Below, piece by piece: positions 1 to 7,955 of a stretch of DNA of 64,000 bases. The DNA is taken from the NCBI RefSeq assembly GCF_947259025.1, contig NZ_CAMYKO010000004.1:1-64000 (forward strand). Reading direction: 5' to 3'. Positions within the stretch are counted from its first letter, which is position 1, and every line of letters starts with the position of its first letter. Position numbers and translations under genes: made by a program. Source of the DNA: an uncultured Methylophaga sp. (GTDB lineage: Bacteria; Pseudomonadota; Gammaproteobacteria; Nitrosococcales; Methylophagaceae). The notes beneath the pieces were generated by a model that was not told the origin of the DNA, searched no databases, and saw only the letters and a program-made list of their open reading frames with translations.

Positions 1-122
1 TATACGTTACTCACCCGTCCGCCACTAATCCGAAACAGCAAGCTGTTTCTTCATCGTTCGACTTGCATGTGTTAGGCATGCCGCCAGCGTTCAATCTGAG
101 CCATGATCAAACTCTTCAGTTT
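1..122 (-). rRNA. rrs: 16S ribosomal RNA, 5' end only
   Basis: Read on the minus strand, this stretch gives the classical 16S start: AAACTGAAGAGTTTGATC, then ATGGCTCAGATTGAACGC and the conserved V1-flanking text ending in GGACGGGTGAGTAACG. The gene runs off the left edge, so only about 120 of roughly 1,540 bases are present. The 5' end is set by similarity to the E. coli mature end. It is the first gene of an rrn operon whose promoter lies about 170 bp upstream. Confidence 0.97.
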
Positions 123-244
123 AATACTAGCTTGTAACTTTATAAGACAAAGTTACCAAATCTTGATTGACGTTGAACATGAATGTTCACGTCAGGTTTT
201 CTACGACCTAACGTAAGCACCCACATAAATTACTTGATACCAGT

Positions 245-256
245 TTGTTAAAGAGC
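245..256 (-). promoter_or_regulatory. rrn boxA antitermination element
   Basis: The minus strand reads GCTCTTTAACAA, identical to the core boxA of gammaproteobacterial rRNA leaders. It lies between the rrn promoter and the 16S start, where NusB/NusE-dependent antitermination complexes are loaded in E. coli. Confidence 0.85.
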
Positions 257-292
257 GTTTCCTGCAGAACTTGCTGCAGCAAAGAAGCGAGA

Positions 293-320
293 ATTATACA
301 GTGCCTCGCCGGACTGTCAA
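293..320 (-). promoter_or_regulatory. rrn operon sigma70 promoter
   Basis: On the minus strand a perfect -35 TTGACA (315-320) and a perfect -10 TATAAT (293-298) are separated by 16 bp. The bases just upstream (about 321-350) are rich in A/T runs, as in an UP element. Transcription would start near 285 and read through boxA into 16S. The 16-bp spacing and near-perfect hexamers are typical of strong rRNA promoters. Confidence 0.88.
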
Positions 321-667
321 CCGAAATTTTCGACTCATTTTAAAACCGGAAATTTCGCTGAAATTCGTTGTTGTCTGCCTGCTTTCAAAGCCAAGCTCAT
401 CAACTGAGGCTGCGCATCTTACGTGACAGGCTGAGGCATTGCAACAGCTAATTTTCGCCGCTGTCATCAATTTGTCATTTTCCGCCTGATAAAAGCAAAC
501 ATCAAGAGTGAGTTAGCGATTTTTCACTATCAAATACCGCTGCCCCGAATAGCCATTCGATGGCCACTGTGAGTCTGGTCACAGACCGGCGCTCCGCTTT
601 GGGTAATGATGAAGCTATCTGGGAGTAGAACACGCTGCGGCGCAGCGCTCAGGAAAGATGGTGGTAG
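321..667. other. Intergenic region upstream of rrn, no gene seen
   Basis: This is the upstream half of the 590-bp gap between 16S and tRNA-Lys. I see no coding sequence with a credible start, and no RNA gene. It holds an AT-rich UP-like segment next to the rrn promoter, a perfect CRP-type palindrome at 568-583, and a short GC-rich inverted repeat near 631-645 (CGCTGC-GGC-GCAGCG). Confidence 0.6.
568..583. promoter_or_regulatory. CRP/Vfr-like palindrome
   Basis: The sequence TGTGA-GTCTGG-TCACA matches the CRP consensus TGTGA-N6-TCACA in all ten specified positions. It lies about 250 bp upstream of the rrn -35 and about 100 bp beyond the tRNA-Lys terminator, with no other promoter recognised nearby. 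The target gene is unclear. Confidence 0.5.
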
Positions 668-706
668 AAATAAAAAAGGGCTATGCTTAAAAAGCATAAC
701 CCTTTT
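668..706 (-). terminator. Intrinsic terminator after tRNA-Lys
   Basis: On the minus strand, just past the CCA end of tRNA-Lys, AAAAGGG-T-TATGCTT pairs with AAGCATA-G-CCCTTTT around a short T/A loop and is followed by a T run. This is a strong rho-independent terminator. Confidence 0.88.
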
Positions 707-712
707 GAATCT

Positions 713-788
713 TGGTGGGCCGTCTGCGACTCGAACGCAGGACCAACGGATTAAAAGTCCGGTGCTCTACCAACTGAGCTAACGGCCC
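713..788 (-). tRNA. tRNA-Lys(TTT)
   Basis: The minus strand reads GGGCCGTTAGCTCAGTTGG at the 5' end, an anticodon loop ACTTTTAATC (anticodon TTT), the T-arm GTTCGAGTC, and an acceptor 3' strand that pairs with the 5' GGGCCGT, followed by an encoded CCA. It is 76 nt and close to E. coli tRNA-Lys. It lies just downstream of queC as in pseudomonads, and has its own terminator. Confidence 0.97.
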
Positions 789-872
789 GTAAGAAGCCGA
801 GAATGATACCGTATTTGAGATAAATGACAACCCCTAAACCCAGATTTTTTTCATTTTGCTGACGAGGCGGAC

Positions 873-1163
873 ATGGCAGTCATAACCAAACCTGATAAAG
901 CCACATTCACCACGGCACTGAACAACGCCGAGCTGCTGCGCGAGACGGGCAATGATCATCACCATATTGCTCATGCGGTACTGTTTCTCGAAGAACGCAA
1001 CCGGATGTTGCAGGCTGTCGCCGATGCGGCCGAGGAATATGTGCGCTTTGGTGAAGATAGCCAGTTGCACAGCAAGTTGCTTAAGGCGCTGGAAGCCCTG
1101 GACAAATATGAACTGGAAACCGACACCGATGAACCACCGGGCTTTGGCCTGGATCAGGGCTGA
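873..1163 (+). CDS. Small conserved-looking hypothetical protein, 96 aa
   Basis: I do not recognise a family. The protein is soluble, acidic at its C-terminus and likely helical, with a His-rich patch (NDHHHIAHA, around residues 27-35) and a C-terminal [14 protein letters not shown] tail. There is no signal peptide or membrane segment. A GAGG purine run lies six bases before the ATG, and codon use resembles the neighbours, so I treat it as real. It is convergent with queC, and the two coding regions overlap by about 10 bp at their 3' ends. It interrupts an otherwise minus-strand block between queC and tRNA-Lys. Its function is unknown. Confidence 0.65.
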   Translation: MAVITKPDKATFTTALNNAELLRETGNDHHHIAHAVLFLEERNRMLQAVADAAEEYVRFGEDSQLHSKLLKALEALDKYELETDTDEPPGFGLDQG

Positions 1164-1825
1164 TAACGGGTCGGGTCTGTCATGCCGGCCTGGGCAAAGC
1201 CCTGTTTACGAAATCGGCAAGAATCACATTGACCGCAGGCACGGCCTTGGTCATCCGCCTCATAGCATGACACCGTCAGACTGTAATCGACGCCGAGTTC
1301 ATTACCGCGTTCAATAATGGCCTGCTTGCTCAAATCAATCAGCGGGGTTTCAATCTTTAATGGATGTCCTTCCACCCCGGAGCGGGTGGCCAGGTTCGCC
1401 ATTTTTTCAAAGGCCGCAATATACTCGGGACGACAGTCCGGGTAACCGGAATAATCAACGGCATTCACACCCACAAAGATCGCTTCGGCTTCCAGCACTT
1501 CGGCCCAGCCCAGGGCTATCGACATAAAGACGGTATTGCGCGCCGGCACATAAGTCACCGGAATACCTGCCTGCTCCTCATGAGGAACGTCGATATTGGT
1601 GTCAGTCAATGCCGAACCGCCAATAGCGGTCAGATCGATATTAATGACTTTATGCGAAACCGCACCGAGTTGTTCTGAAAGCAAGGCGGATGCATGAAGT
1701 TCAGCGCGATGACGCTGGCCGTAATCAAAGCTGATGGTGTAGCTTTCATAGCCCTGCGCTTTGGCAATCGCCAGTACGGTCGCTGAATCAAGACCACCGG
1801 ATAATAAAACTACCGCGCGTTTCAT
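1154..1825 (-). CDS. queC: 7-cyano-7-deazaguanine synthase QueC
   Basis: This enzyme converts 7-carboxy-7-deazaguanine to preQ0 with ATP and ammonia, in the biosynthesis of queuosine for tRNA. The N-terminus carries the PP-loop ATPase motif SGGLDS (residues 9-14). The C-terminus has the zinc site, four cysteines in [18 protein letters not shown]. At 223 aa it is full length. Its ATG overlaps the stop of queE (ATGA), so the two are translationally coupled. It is the last gene of the ruv/tol/que block. Confidence 0.95.
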   Translation of the reverse strand: MKRAVVLLSGGLDSATVLAIAKAQGYESYTISFDYGQRHRAELHASALLSEQLGAVSHKVINIDLTAIGGSALTDTNIDVPHEEQAGIPVTYVPARNTVFMSIALGWAEVLEAEAIFVGVNAVDYSGYPDCRPEYIAAFEKMANLATRSGVEGHPLKIETPLIDLSKQAIIERGNELGVDYSLTVSCYEADDQGRACGQCDSCRFRKQGFAQAGMTDPTRYQP

Positions 1826-2463
1826 CGACCCTGCTCATCTCCCCACAGATATTTATGTAACTGCAACTGCATTCTGACCGGCAGATTATCTTCGACAATC
1901 CAGTCAGCCAGATCCGCCGGTTTGAGTTCACCATGAATCGGTGAGAACAGCACTTCACAGCGATCGTTTAATTGATACTGAATCAGTTTGCTTCGGGCCC
2001 AGTCATAATCTTCACGATGACAGATAACGAACTTGAGCTGATCTTTTTGTTCCAGCAGTGCGATATTGTCGTAGCGGTTTCTGCTTTCCTCGCCCGAGCC
2101 TGGTGTTTTAAGATCCATCACCCGCACGACCCGTGGATCAACGTCGCTGATATCCATGGCACCACTGGTTTCCAGTGAGACTTCGACGCCCATGTCACAA
2201 AGCGCTGTGAGTAAAGGCAGGCAGTTGCGCTGAGCCAGCGGTTCACCGCCGGTGACACAGACATAGCGGGGTTTGTAGGCAGCGACCTGGGCGACGATAT
2301 CGTCGATCTCCATTTTTTCGCCACCATAAAACGCATACTCGGTATCACAATAACCGCAGCGAAGTGGACAACCAGTCAGCCGCACGAACACCGTGGGCAA
2401 CCCCACGGTGCGGGACTCGCCCTGTAAAGAATAGAAAATTTCGGTAATGCGGCACTGGGCCAT
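1822..2463 (-). CDS. queE: 7-carboxy-7-deazaguanine synthase QueE (radical SAM)
   Basis: QueE rearranges 6-carboxytetrahydropterin to 7-carboxy-7-deazaguanine using S-adenosylmethionine and a [4Fe-4S] cluster. The cluster ligands are C32, C36 and C39 in the CPLRCGYC motif. The start [16 protein letters not shown] is the usual QueE N-terminus, and the motif VTGGEP near residue 70 matches the SAM-binding GGE motif. At 213 aa it is normal length. It is followed by queC with a 4-bp overlap and preceded by cpoB (20 bp gap), the order found in pseudomonads. Confidence 0.95.
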   Translation of the reverse strand: MAQCRITEIFYSLQGESRTVGLPTVFVRLTGCPLRCGYCDTEYAFYGGEKMEIDDIVAQVAAYKPRYVCVTGGEPLAQRNCLPLLTALCDMGVEVSLETSGAMDISDVDPRVVRVMDLKTPGSGEESRNRYDNIALLEQKDQLKFVICHREDYDWARSKLIQYQLNDRCEVLFSPIHGELKPADLADWIVEDNLPVRMQLQLHKYLWGDEQGR

Positions 2464-2483
2464 AATAATTCCCGGCTCAGTGT

Positions 2484-3305
2484 TTATTGTGACTGCTGGA
2501 TACGATCCAATCTGACTTTGGCCAGTCTGGCGGCCGAAGTGTCAGGATATTGTTCAATGACCTGCTGCAGCGTGGCAGTAGCTCGGGCGGGATCACCCAT
2601 TTCCTGCTCGCTGAAACCACGCTTGAGCATCGCATCCGGCACCTTGGTACTGGAAGGATATTGATCAATGACGATCTGAAACAGCGCGGCCGCATCAGCA
2701 AATTCACGCAACACGTATTTGGCTTCACCCTGCCAGTAATAGGCATTAGGAAGATAGGTACTGCCCGGATATTGTTCCGGGAAAGCCTGTAAAGCGGCAA
2801 TGGCTTCTTCGTACTGACCGCTACGCAGGGTTTGCAGAGCAGACTGGTAAGCCGCTTCGCCATCTTCTACCGAGGCCGGCGCAGAATCCGGCGTCTGGGT
2901 TTGCTGTGCTGACTGTTCGCCAGAAGCAGGTTCAGTGGTTTGCGACGCCGGTGCAGGTGTTTGACTGCCATTGGTGTTATCGGCAGGCATGCTTGTCTGC
3001 GGTGGTGTCGCCTGAGCCTGTTGCGTCATACGCTCGTCCAGATCGATATACATCTCGCGCTGGCGCTTTTGCATCTGCTCCAGTTCATGGCGCAGGGTTT
3101 CATTTTCGCCGTTCAGCCGTTTGACCTCGTTTTGCAACTGGTCAACACGGGTGATGAGATTCATCAATCCCTGGCCCTGAATAATGCGTTCCAGGCGCTC
3201 CACCCGCTGTTGCAGCGGCTGGCCATCCTCTGCCCAGCTAATGCCGGGCAGAGTGGCGGCCAGAATCACGGCACTGATAAGGCTTGTTTTGCCGTTAAAC
3301 TGCAT
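2484..3305 (-). CDS. cpoB: Cell division coordinator CpoB (YbgF), Tol-Pal associated
   Basis: CpoB is a periplasmic protein that links Tol-Pal function to peptidoglycan synthesis at the septum. The 273-aa product has a signal peptide (cleavage after GISWA, about residue 25), an N-terminal coiled coil (about 30-95) that trimerises in the family, a Gln/Ala/Pro/Thr-rich linker, and about three TPR repeats from residue 150 to the end. It starts 2 bp after pal stops, which fits co-translation in the tol-pal operon. Confidence 0.94.
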   Translation of the reverse strand: MQFNGKTSLISAVILAATLPGISWAEDGQPLQQRVERLERIIQGQGLMNLITRVDQLQNEVKRLNGENETLRHELEQMQKRQREMYIDLDERMTQQAQATPPQTSMPADNTNGSQTPAPASQTTEPASGEQSAQQTQTPDSAPASVEDGEAAYQSALQTLRSGQYEEAIAALQAFPEQYPGSTYLPNAYYWQGEAKYVLREFADAAALFQIVIDQYPSSTKVPDAMLKRGFSEQEMGDPARATATLQQVIEQYPDTSAARLAKVRLDRIQQSQ

Positions 3306-3307
3306 AA

Positions 3308-3877
3308 TTATCGACCTACGTAAACAAGTTCAACACGACGGTTCTGTGACCAGGCATATTCGTCACCGCCCTCTTCGGCAGGACGCTCTTCACCAAAGCT
3401 GGTGACCTGGAACTGGTCAATGCTCGCGCCCTGCAACATCAGAATACGGCGCACTGACAAAGCACGACGTTCGCCCAAAGCCAGGTTGTATTCGCGTGAA
3501 CCACGCTCATCAGTATGGCCTTCCAGACGCACGGTCAGGTTAGGGTTTTCCGCCAGGTAGGCAGCGTGAGCCTGCAGGGTTTGCTGATCCTCGTTACGAA
3601 CCACATCGCTGTCGTATTCAAAATAGACAGTGCGGTTGGATAGCGGGCTATCCGGATCATTGAGTTCATTACCGGCATACTGATCTTCACCGACTACGAC
3701 TTTGGCTTCAGCGCCCATGTCTTCACCGTCAGCACCCTGACCATCAACACCGGCAGATTCAGCGCCACGGTCTTCAACCAGCACATCCCCTTCCTGCATC
3801 CCTTTATCCGGCGAAGAGCTACAGGCTGCCAGCGCGAACAGCGGCAGAATAATTGCAAATAATTTGAATAACTTCAT
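3308..3877 (-). CDS. pal: Peptidoglycan-associated lipoprotein Pal
   Basis: Pal is an outer-membrane lipoprotein that binds peptidoglycan and TolB. The precursor has a lipobox LAAC with the lipidated cysteine at residue 19. An acidic, Gly-rich linker follows, then an OmpA-like C-terminal domain (about 80-189) with the peptidoglycan-contact motif GHTDERGSREYN and the NRRVEL end motif. At 189 aa it is a normal Pal. It sits between tolB (18 bp) and cpoB (2 bp) in the operon. Confidence 0.97.
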   Translation of the reverse strand: MKLFKLFAIILPLFALAACSSSPDKGMQEGDVLVEDRGAESAGVDGQGADGEDMGAEAKVVVGEDQYAGNELNDPDSPLSNRTVYFEYDSDVVRNEDQQTLQAHAAYLAENPNLTVRLEGHTDERGSREYNLALGERRALSVRRILMLQGASIDQFQVTSFGEERPAEEGGDEYAWSQNRRVELVYVGR

Positions 3878-3895
3878 TGATTATCTCCTATCGGA

Positions 3896-5194
3896 TTATT
3901 GTCTGAACGGCGACCAGGCCGGTTCTCGAACTGCACTGCCTGATTCTCCCAGGCGTTGTTTAATACGGCCGTCCACGGAGACTGCCGCCAAAACACCTCT
4001 GCCTTGTTGCTCTGTCGCATACAGGATCATGCGGCCGTTGGGCGCAAAGCTCGGGGATTCATCTGCCGTGGTTTCTGTTAACACCTGCACGGCACCTGTC
4101 TGCAAATCCTGGATAGCAATATGGAACTTGCCATTGACGGCATGCACCATCGCCATATTGCGGCCATCCGGTGAAATATCCGCAGACGCATTATAACTGC
4201 CTTCAAAGGTCACCCGCTCGGCACGACCACCATCAGCATTCACCCGGTAAATCTGCGGGCGACCACCGCGGTCCGAAGTAAACAGGATTTCGCGGCCATT
4301 AGGCAGCCACACCGCCTCGGTATCGATGGCCTGTGAATTATGCGTGACCCGTGACAGATTACCGGAAGCCAGTTCCAGTACATAAATTTCCGGGTTGCCG
4401 TTTTTCGACAAAGTCAGCGCCAGCTTCTTGCCGTCCGGTGACCACGCAGGGGCACTATTAAGGCCACGGAATGAAGCAACCGAGTTGCGACGACCGCTGC
4501 TCAGTTGCTGCACATAGACTTCGGCTTTGTTGTTTTCGAAAGTCACATAGGTCAGTTGCTGACCATCCGGTGACCAGTTGGGAGAAAGGATTGGCTGCGT
4601 GGATTGCAGCACTGTGCGCGGGTTAGCGCCATCGGCATCAGAGACCTGCAGAGCAAAGCGCTTGCTGCCATCCGCATTTTTCATCTCGCTGACAAAAGCC
4701 AGCCGGGTTGAGAACACGCCTTTTTCACCGGTCAGTGTCTCATAGACGATATCGGAAATCTGATGCGCCAGATTGCGCAGACCTGAGGCAGGCACATTAT
4801 AGCGCTTGCCTACCAGTTGCTCGGCTTTGTAAACATCGTAAAGCTGGAACTGAACCTGGTAGTTTTCGCCATCCTGACTGCTGATCTTGCCGATCAGCAA
4901 ACCTTCGGAGCGCAGCAGGCGCCAGTCCTGAAAGTTGACCTGCTGGCCTTCATGCGGCTCTGAAATCAGATCACGTTTTTCCAGCGGCGCGAAGCGGCCA
5001 CTGCTTGCCAGATCGTTGCTGACAATATCGGAAATATTTTCCGGCGGTGCATAACCCTCAACCCCGAACGGGACAATCGCAATCGGCAGTGCTGCTTCGG
5101 AACCGCCGGTGATCTCAATCGTAAGCAGGGCATGCGCCGGCCATGGCACCAATGCTATCAGTAGCGCGATGAGTTTGAACCACTGTCTGAACAT
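3896..5194 (-). CDS. tolB: Tol-Pal system beta-propeller protein TolB
   Basis: TolB is the periplasmic protein that moves between Pal and TolA. The 432-aa product has a signal peptide (to about ALL, residue 24), an N-terminal alpha/beta domain (to about 165), then a six-bladed propeller with repeated WSPDG-type WD/PD40 motifs (NWSPDGQQL, AWSPDGKKL, WLPNGREI, ISPDGRN, FAPNGRM). It starts 12 bp after tolA ends. Confidence 0.97.
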   Translation of the reverse strand: MFRQWFKLIALLIALVPWPAHALLTIEITGGSEAALPIAIVPFGVEGYAPPENISDIVSNDLASSGRFAPLEKRDLISEPHEGQQVNFQDWRLLRSEGLLIGKISSQDGENYQVQFQLYDVYKAEQLVGKRYNVPASGLRNLAHQISDIVYETLTGEKGVFSTRLAFVSEMKNADGSKRFALQVSDADGANPRTVLQSTQPILSPNWSPDGQQLTYVTFENNKAEVYVQQLSSGRRNSVASFRGLNSAPAWSPDGKKLALTLSKNGNPEIYVLELASGNLSRVTHNSQAIDTEAVWLPNGREILFTSDRGGRPQIYRVNADGGRAERVTFEGSYNASADISPDGRNMAMVHAVNGKFHIAIQDLQTGAVQVLTETTADESPSFAPNGRMILYATEQQGRGVLAAVSVDGRIKQRLGESGSAVREPAWSPFRQ

Positions 5195-5206
5195 TGTTTC
5201 TGTCCT

Positions 5207-6400
5207 CTATTCTGGTTTGAAAATAAACTGGAAGTCGCGCAGCGCGTCAGCCGCTTTGGGATCAGAAGGCTGAGGCAGAGGCGCTGCCTTGTAAACCGCA
5301 TTTTCTGCAGAGCGATCAAACACCGGGTTGCCACTGCTTTTAACGATTTTAACGTCACGCACATCACCGCCCGGTAACAAGGTGACCCGGAGCGTGACTT
5401 GCAAGCCCTCTGCCGTATTGGCGGGACGGATCCAGTAACGCTTAACGCGTTGCTTGATCATAATCGAATACTGATCGACTACGCCCTGCACCCGGCGTGC
5501 CTCGCGTTCCTGCTGCTCCTGCTCCAGTTGTTGCTGCAGCGCATCTTCGGCAGCCTGACGCTCGGCCTCTTCAGCTTTACGCCGTGCTTCTTCGGCCTTG
5601 CGTTTTTCTTCCTCGGCTTTGCGACGTGCCTCTTCCTCAGCTTTACGCTTTTCTTCTTCCAGACGTTTGCGTTCTTCCTCTTCCTTGCGGCGCTGCTCTT
5701 CTAATCGCTGGCGTTCTTCTTCCGCCTTGCGCTTTTCTTCTTCAATGCGCTGACGTTCGGCTTCGGCTTTGGCTTTCTCTTCCTCGATGCGCTGGCGTTC
5801 AGCTTCCGCCTTGGCTTTTTCTTCCTCGATAAGCTGGCGCTCGGCTTCAGCTTTGGCTTTTTCTTCCTCGATACGCTGGCGTTCCTGTTCGGCTTTCAGC
5901 TTTTCCTGTTCGATACGCTCACGCTCGGCCTGAGCCTCTTCACGCCGCTTTTCTTCCTGCTGGCGTTGCTGTTCGGCTTCTTTACGCTTTTGCTCTTCCA
6001 ACTCCCGTTGTTTCTCGAGCTCAGCAATGCGTTGTTGTTCTTGTTCCGCCTGTTTCTGACGGCGCTGTTCTTCCAGTTCAGAACGCTGTTCCAGATCCAG
6101 GGCTTCCTGTTCTTTGCGGGCCAGTTCTTCCTGGGTCTGCTGCAAGCGATCTTCCAGTTCCTGCTGACGCTGCTGTTCGGCTTCACGCTCCTGTTGCTCG
6201 CGCTGTTCAAGCTTGGCCATTTCCTGTTCTATCAGATTTTCATCCAGTACTGTGGCCTGCACGATTTCAGTTTCTGGGTTAGAGGCAACCTGTGGTGTGC
6301 TGGTTGACTCCAGCCCCACCACCAGCAATACCAGCAGAGCAGCATGCAACAGCAGTGAGTAGCTTCCTGACAGAAAATTTTCAACGAATGCTTTTTTCAT
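5207..6400 (-). CDS. tolA: Tol-Pal inner-membrane/periplasm-spanning protein TolA
   Basis: TolA links the TolQR proton-driven motor to TolB/Pal across the periplasm. The 397-aa product has one N-terminal transmembrane segment (about 14-30, with the SGSYSLLLHA context conserved for TolQ contact). A very long Glu/Lys/Gln/Arg coiled-coil domain II spans about 55-305, and a C-terminal domain III (about 306-397) includes the YWIRP motif. Domain II contains seven near-identical 14-residue units (162-259), annotated separately. It lies between tolR (9 bp) and tolB. Confidence 0.95.
   Translation of the reverse strand: MKKAFVENFLSGSYSLLLHAALLVLLVVGLESTSTPQVASNPETEIVQATVLDENLIEQEMAKLEQREQQEREAEQQRQQELEDRLQQTQEELARKEQEALDLEQRSELEEQRRQKQAEQEQQRIAELEKQRELEEQKRKEAEQQRQQEEKRREEAQAERERIEQEKLKAEQERQRIEEEKAKAEAERQLIEEEKAKAEAERQRIEEEKAKAEAERQRIEEEKRKAEEERQRLEEQRRKEEEERKRLEEEKRKAEEEARRKAEEEKRKAEEARRKAEEAERQAAEDALQQQLEQEQQEREARRVQGVVDQYSIMIKQRVKRYWIRPANTAEGLQVTLRVTLLPGGDVRDVKIVKSSGNPVFDRSAENAVYKAAPLPQPSDPKAADALRDFQFIFKPE
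5624..5917 (-). repeat. Seven tandem 42-bp units in tolA domain II
   Basis: TolA residues 162-259 consist of seven 14-aa units with consensus RIEEEKAKAEAERQ. The three central copies are almost identical in protein and close in DNA; the outer ones diverge. The period is two heptads, so copy-number change would lengthen the coiled coil without breaking register. Such arrays are prone to slippage and to assembly collapse. Confidence 0.85.
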
Positions 6401-6409
6401 TGTGCGTTC

Positions 6410-6865
6410 TTATTCGTCGTCGCTCACCGGATCAGGTTGCTGAGTTATCAAACCAACGCTGGGTGCACCGGCTTTTTGTAACAGTGCCATGGCACTGACC
6501 ACGTAGCCATAGCTGGCGGCATTATCGCCTCTGACCATCACCGGCGTCTGCGGATTACGGCGCAATACAGCTTGCGTTTTCGCCATCAGCTCACGAGCAG
6601 CTATTGGCTCGTCCTGGCGATCACCGATGGCAGCGTAAAACTTGCCATCGGCATCAACCGATACGATCAAGGGCTCGGTATTCTCATCCGGCATTTCTAC
6701 CGGCTCTGCCGTCGCCTGCGGCAGGTTCACCTTCACACCCTGGGTCAGCATCGGTGCGGTGATCATAAAGATAATCAGCAACACCAGCATCACATCGATA
6801 TACGGTACGACGTTTATCTCGCCCATCGGCTTACGGCGTTGTCGCATTGGTTTGTGAACAGCCAT
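6410..6865 (-). CDS. tolR: TolR, proton-channel partner of the Tol-Pal motor
   Basis: TolR is an ExbD-family inner-membrane protein. The 151-aa product opens with the typical MGEINVVPYIDVMLVLLIIF region (about 15-34), a single transmembrane helix with the conserved Asp (YIDVMLVLL) needed for proton flow. A periplasmic domain follows. Spacing is 24 bp from tolQ and 9 bp to tolA. Confidence 0.96.
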   Translation of the reverse strand: MAVHKPMRQRRKPMGEINVVPYIDVMLVLLIIFMITAPMLTQGVKVNLPQATAEPVEMPDENTEPLIVSVDADGKFYAAIGDRQDEPIAARELMAKTQAVLRRNPQTPVMVRGDNAASYGYVVSAMALLQKAGAPSVGLITQQPDPVSDDE

Positions 6866-6889
6866 ATCTCTACCCGGGTACCTTAACGG

Positions 6890-7564
6890 TTAATCCTGTT
6901 GACGCTGCAAAATGGAAGAAAATTCCTCCAGGAAAGTATCGTAGCGGTTAATCAGCCGCTCTACTTCGTGGGAATAACGGTTATAAGCGATGACCGCCGG
7001 AATCGCAGCAAACAGGCCCATCGCTGTTGCAATCAGGGCTTCGGCGATACCAGGAGCCACCATTGCCAGGGTCGCGTGTTGCACATTACCCAGCGCCCGG
7101 AATGAGTTCATGATGCCCCAGACTGTACCAAACAGACCGATATAGGGACTGGTGGAACCGGCGGTCGCCAGAAACGGCAGCGAGGTTTCCAGTTGGTCAA
7201 TTTCACGGGCCAGCGAAATACGCATCACCCGCTGCGAGCCTTCCAGCACCGCATTATGACCGCTGCCGTTCGATTTTTTCAGGCGAACAAATTCCTTGAA
7301 GCCGACTTCGAAAATGCCTTCCATGCCCCGGCTGGCATGCGGCCTTGAAGAAATGTCTTCATACAGCCGGTTAAGTTCGTTACCGGACCAGAATTTGTCT
7401 TCAAAAGCATCAGCATCACGCTTGGCCTGTTCCAGTTCACTGCGCTTGCGAAAAATCAGCAGCCAGGAATAGAACGAGATCAGTAACAACGCCAGCATCA
7501 CCAGCTTGACCAGCAAACTGGCTTCAGAAATCAGCGTGATAATGGAAAGATCAGCAGTCACCAT
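6890..7564 (-). CDS. tolQ: TolQ, inner-membrane motor subunit
   Basis: TolQ is an ExbB/MotA-type protein that forms the pentameric channel around TolR. The 224-aa product has three transmembrane segments: about 14-34, and the pair around 132-155 and 167-190 containing the conserved GLFGTVWGIM and IAEALIATAMGLFAAIPAV motifs. Its start overlaps the ybgC stop by 14 bp, so ybgC-tolQ are coupled. A GTG immediately after the chosen ATG is an alternative start. Confidence 0.95.
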   Translation of the reverse strand: MVTADLSIITLISEASLLVKLVMLALLLISFYSWLLIFRKRSELEQAKRDADAFEDKFWSGNELNRLYEDISSRPHASRGMEGIFEVGFKEFVRLKKSNGSGHNAVLEGSQRVMRISLAREIDQLETSLPFLATAGSTSPYIGLFGTVWGIMNSFRALGNVQHATLAMVAPGIAEALIATAMGLFAAIPAVIAYNRYSHEVERLINRYDTFLEEFSSILQRQQD

Positions 7565-7955
7565 GCATCTCCGTCAAAATAAAGGTGGGTATGGACTTGG
7601 GGCGAAAGGACTCGGCATCCAGGCTCGCAATTCTGACTGAAGCCTGACATAACAGTTCCTCGCCGCGATAGATGTTTTGTTCAAACTGCATACTAGCACC
7701 GGATGCTTTATTTATCCGTGATTGAATCAACAAAGCATCATTAAAACGGGCCGGCCTGCGGTAAGTCAGTTGCATCGAATGCACGGCGAACAACAGATTA
7801 TGCTCTGTCCTGAGCTGGTCCTGTTCAAACCCCAGGGCACGTAACCACTCTGTCCGCGCCCGCTCCATGAAATTCAAATAGTTGGCATGATACACGACTC
7901 CGCCAGCGTCGGTATCTTCGTAGTAAACCCGCACCGGCCAGTCAAACGTCTGCAT
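7551..7955 (-). CDS. ybgC: Acyl-CoA thioesterase YbgC
   Basis: YbgC is a hotdog-fold thioesterase encoded with Tol-Pal in most proteobacteria. The 134-aa product has the catalytic 4-hydroxybenzoyl-CoA thioesterase signature YYEDTDAGGVVYHANYL (about residues 11-27), with the active-site Asp in EDTDAGG. Its start codon overlaps the ruvB stop by one base (TAATG) and its end overlaps tolQ, so ruvB-ybgC-tolQ are continuous. Confidence 0.94.
   Translation of the reverse strand: MQTFDWPVRVYYEDTDAGGVVYHANYLNFMERARTEWLRALGFEQDQLRTEHNLLFAVHSMQLTYRRPARFNDALLIQSRINKASGASMQFEQNIYRGEELLCQASVRIASLDAESFRPKSIPTFILTEMHGDC

Noticed and set aside
5399-6307. Plus-strand open frames rich in Leu/Phe in the tolA region
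   Set aside because: They are complements of the Glu/Lys-rich tolA repeats.
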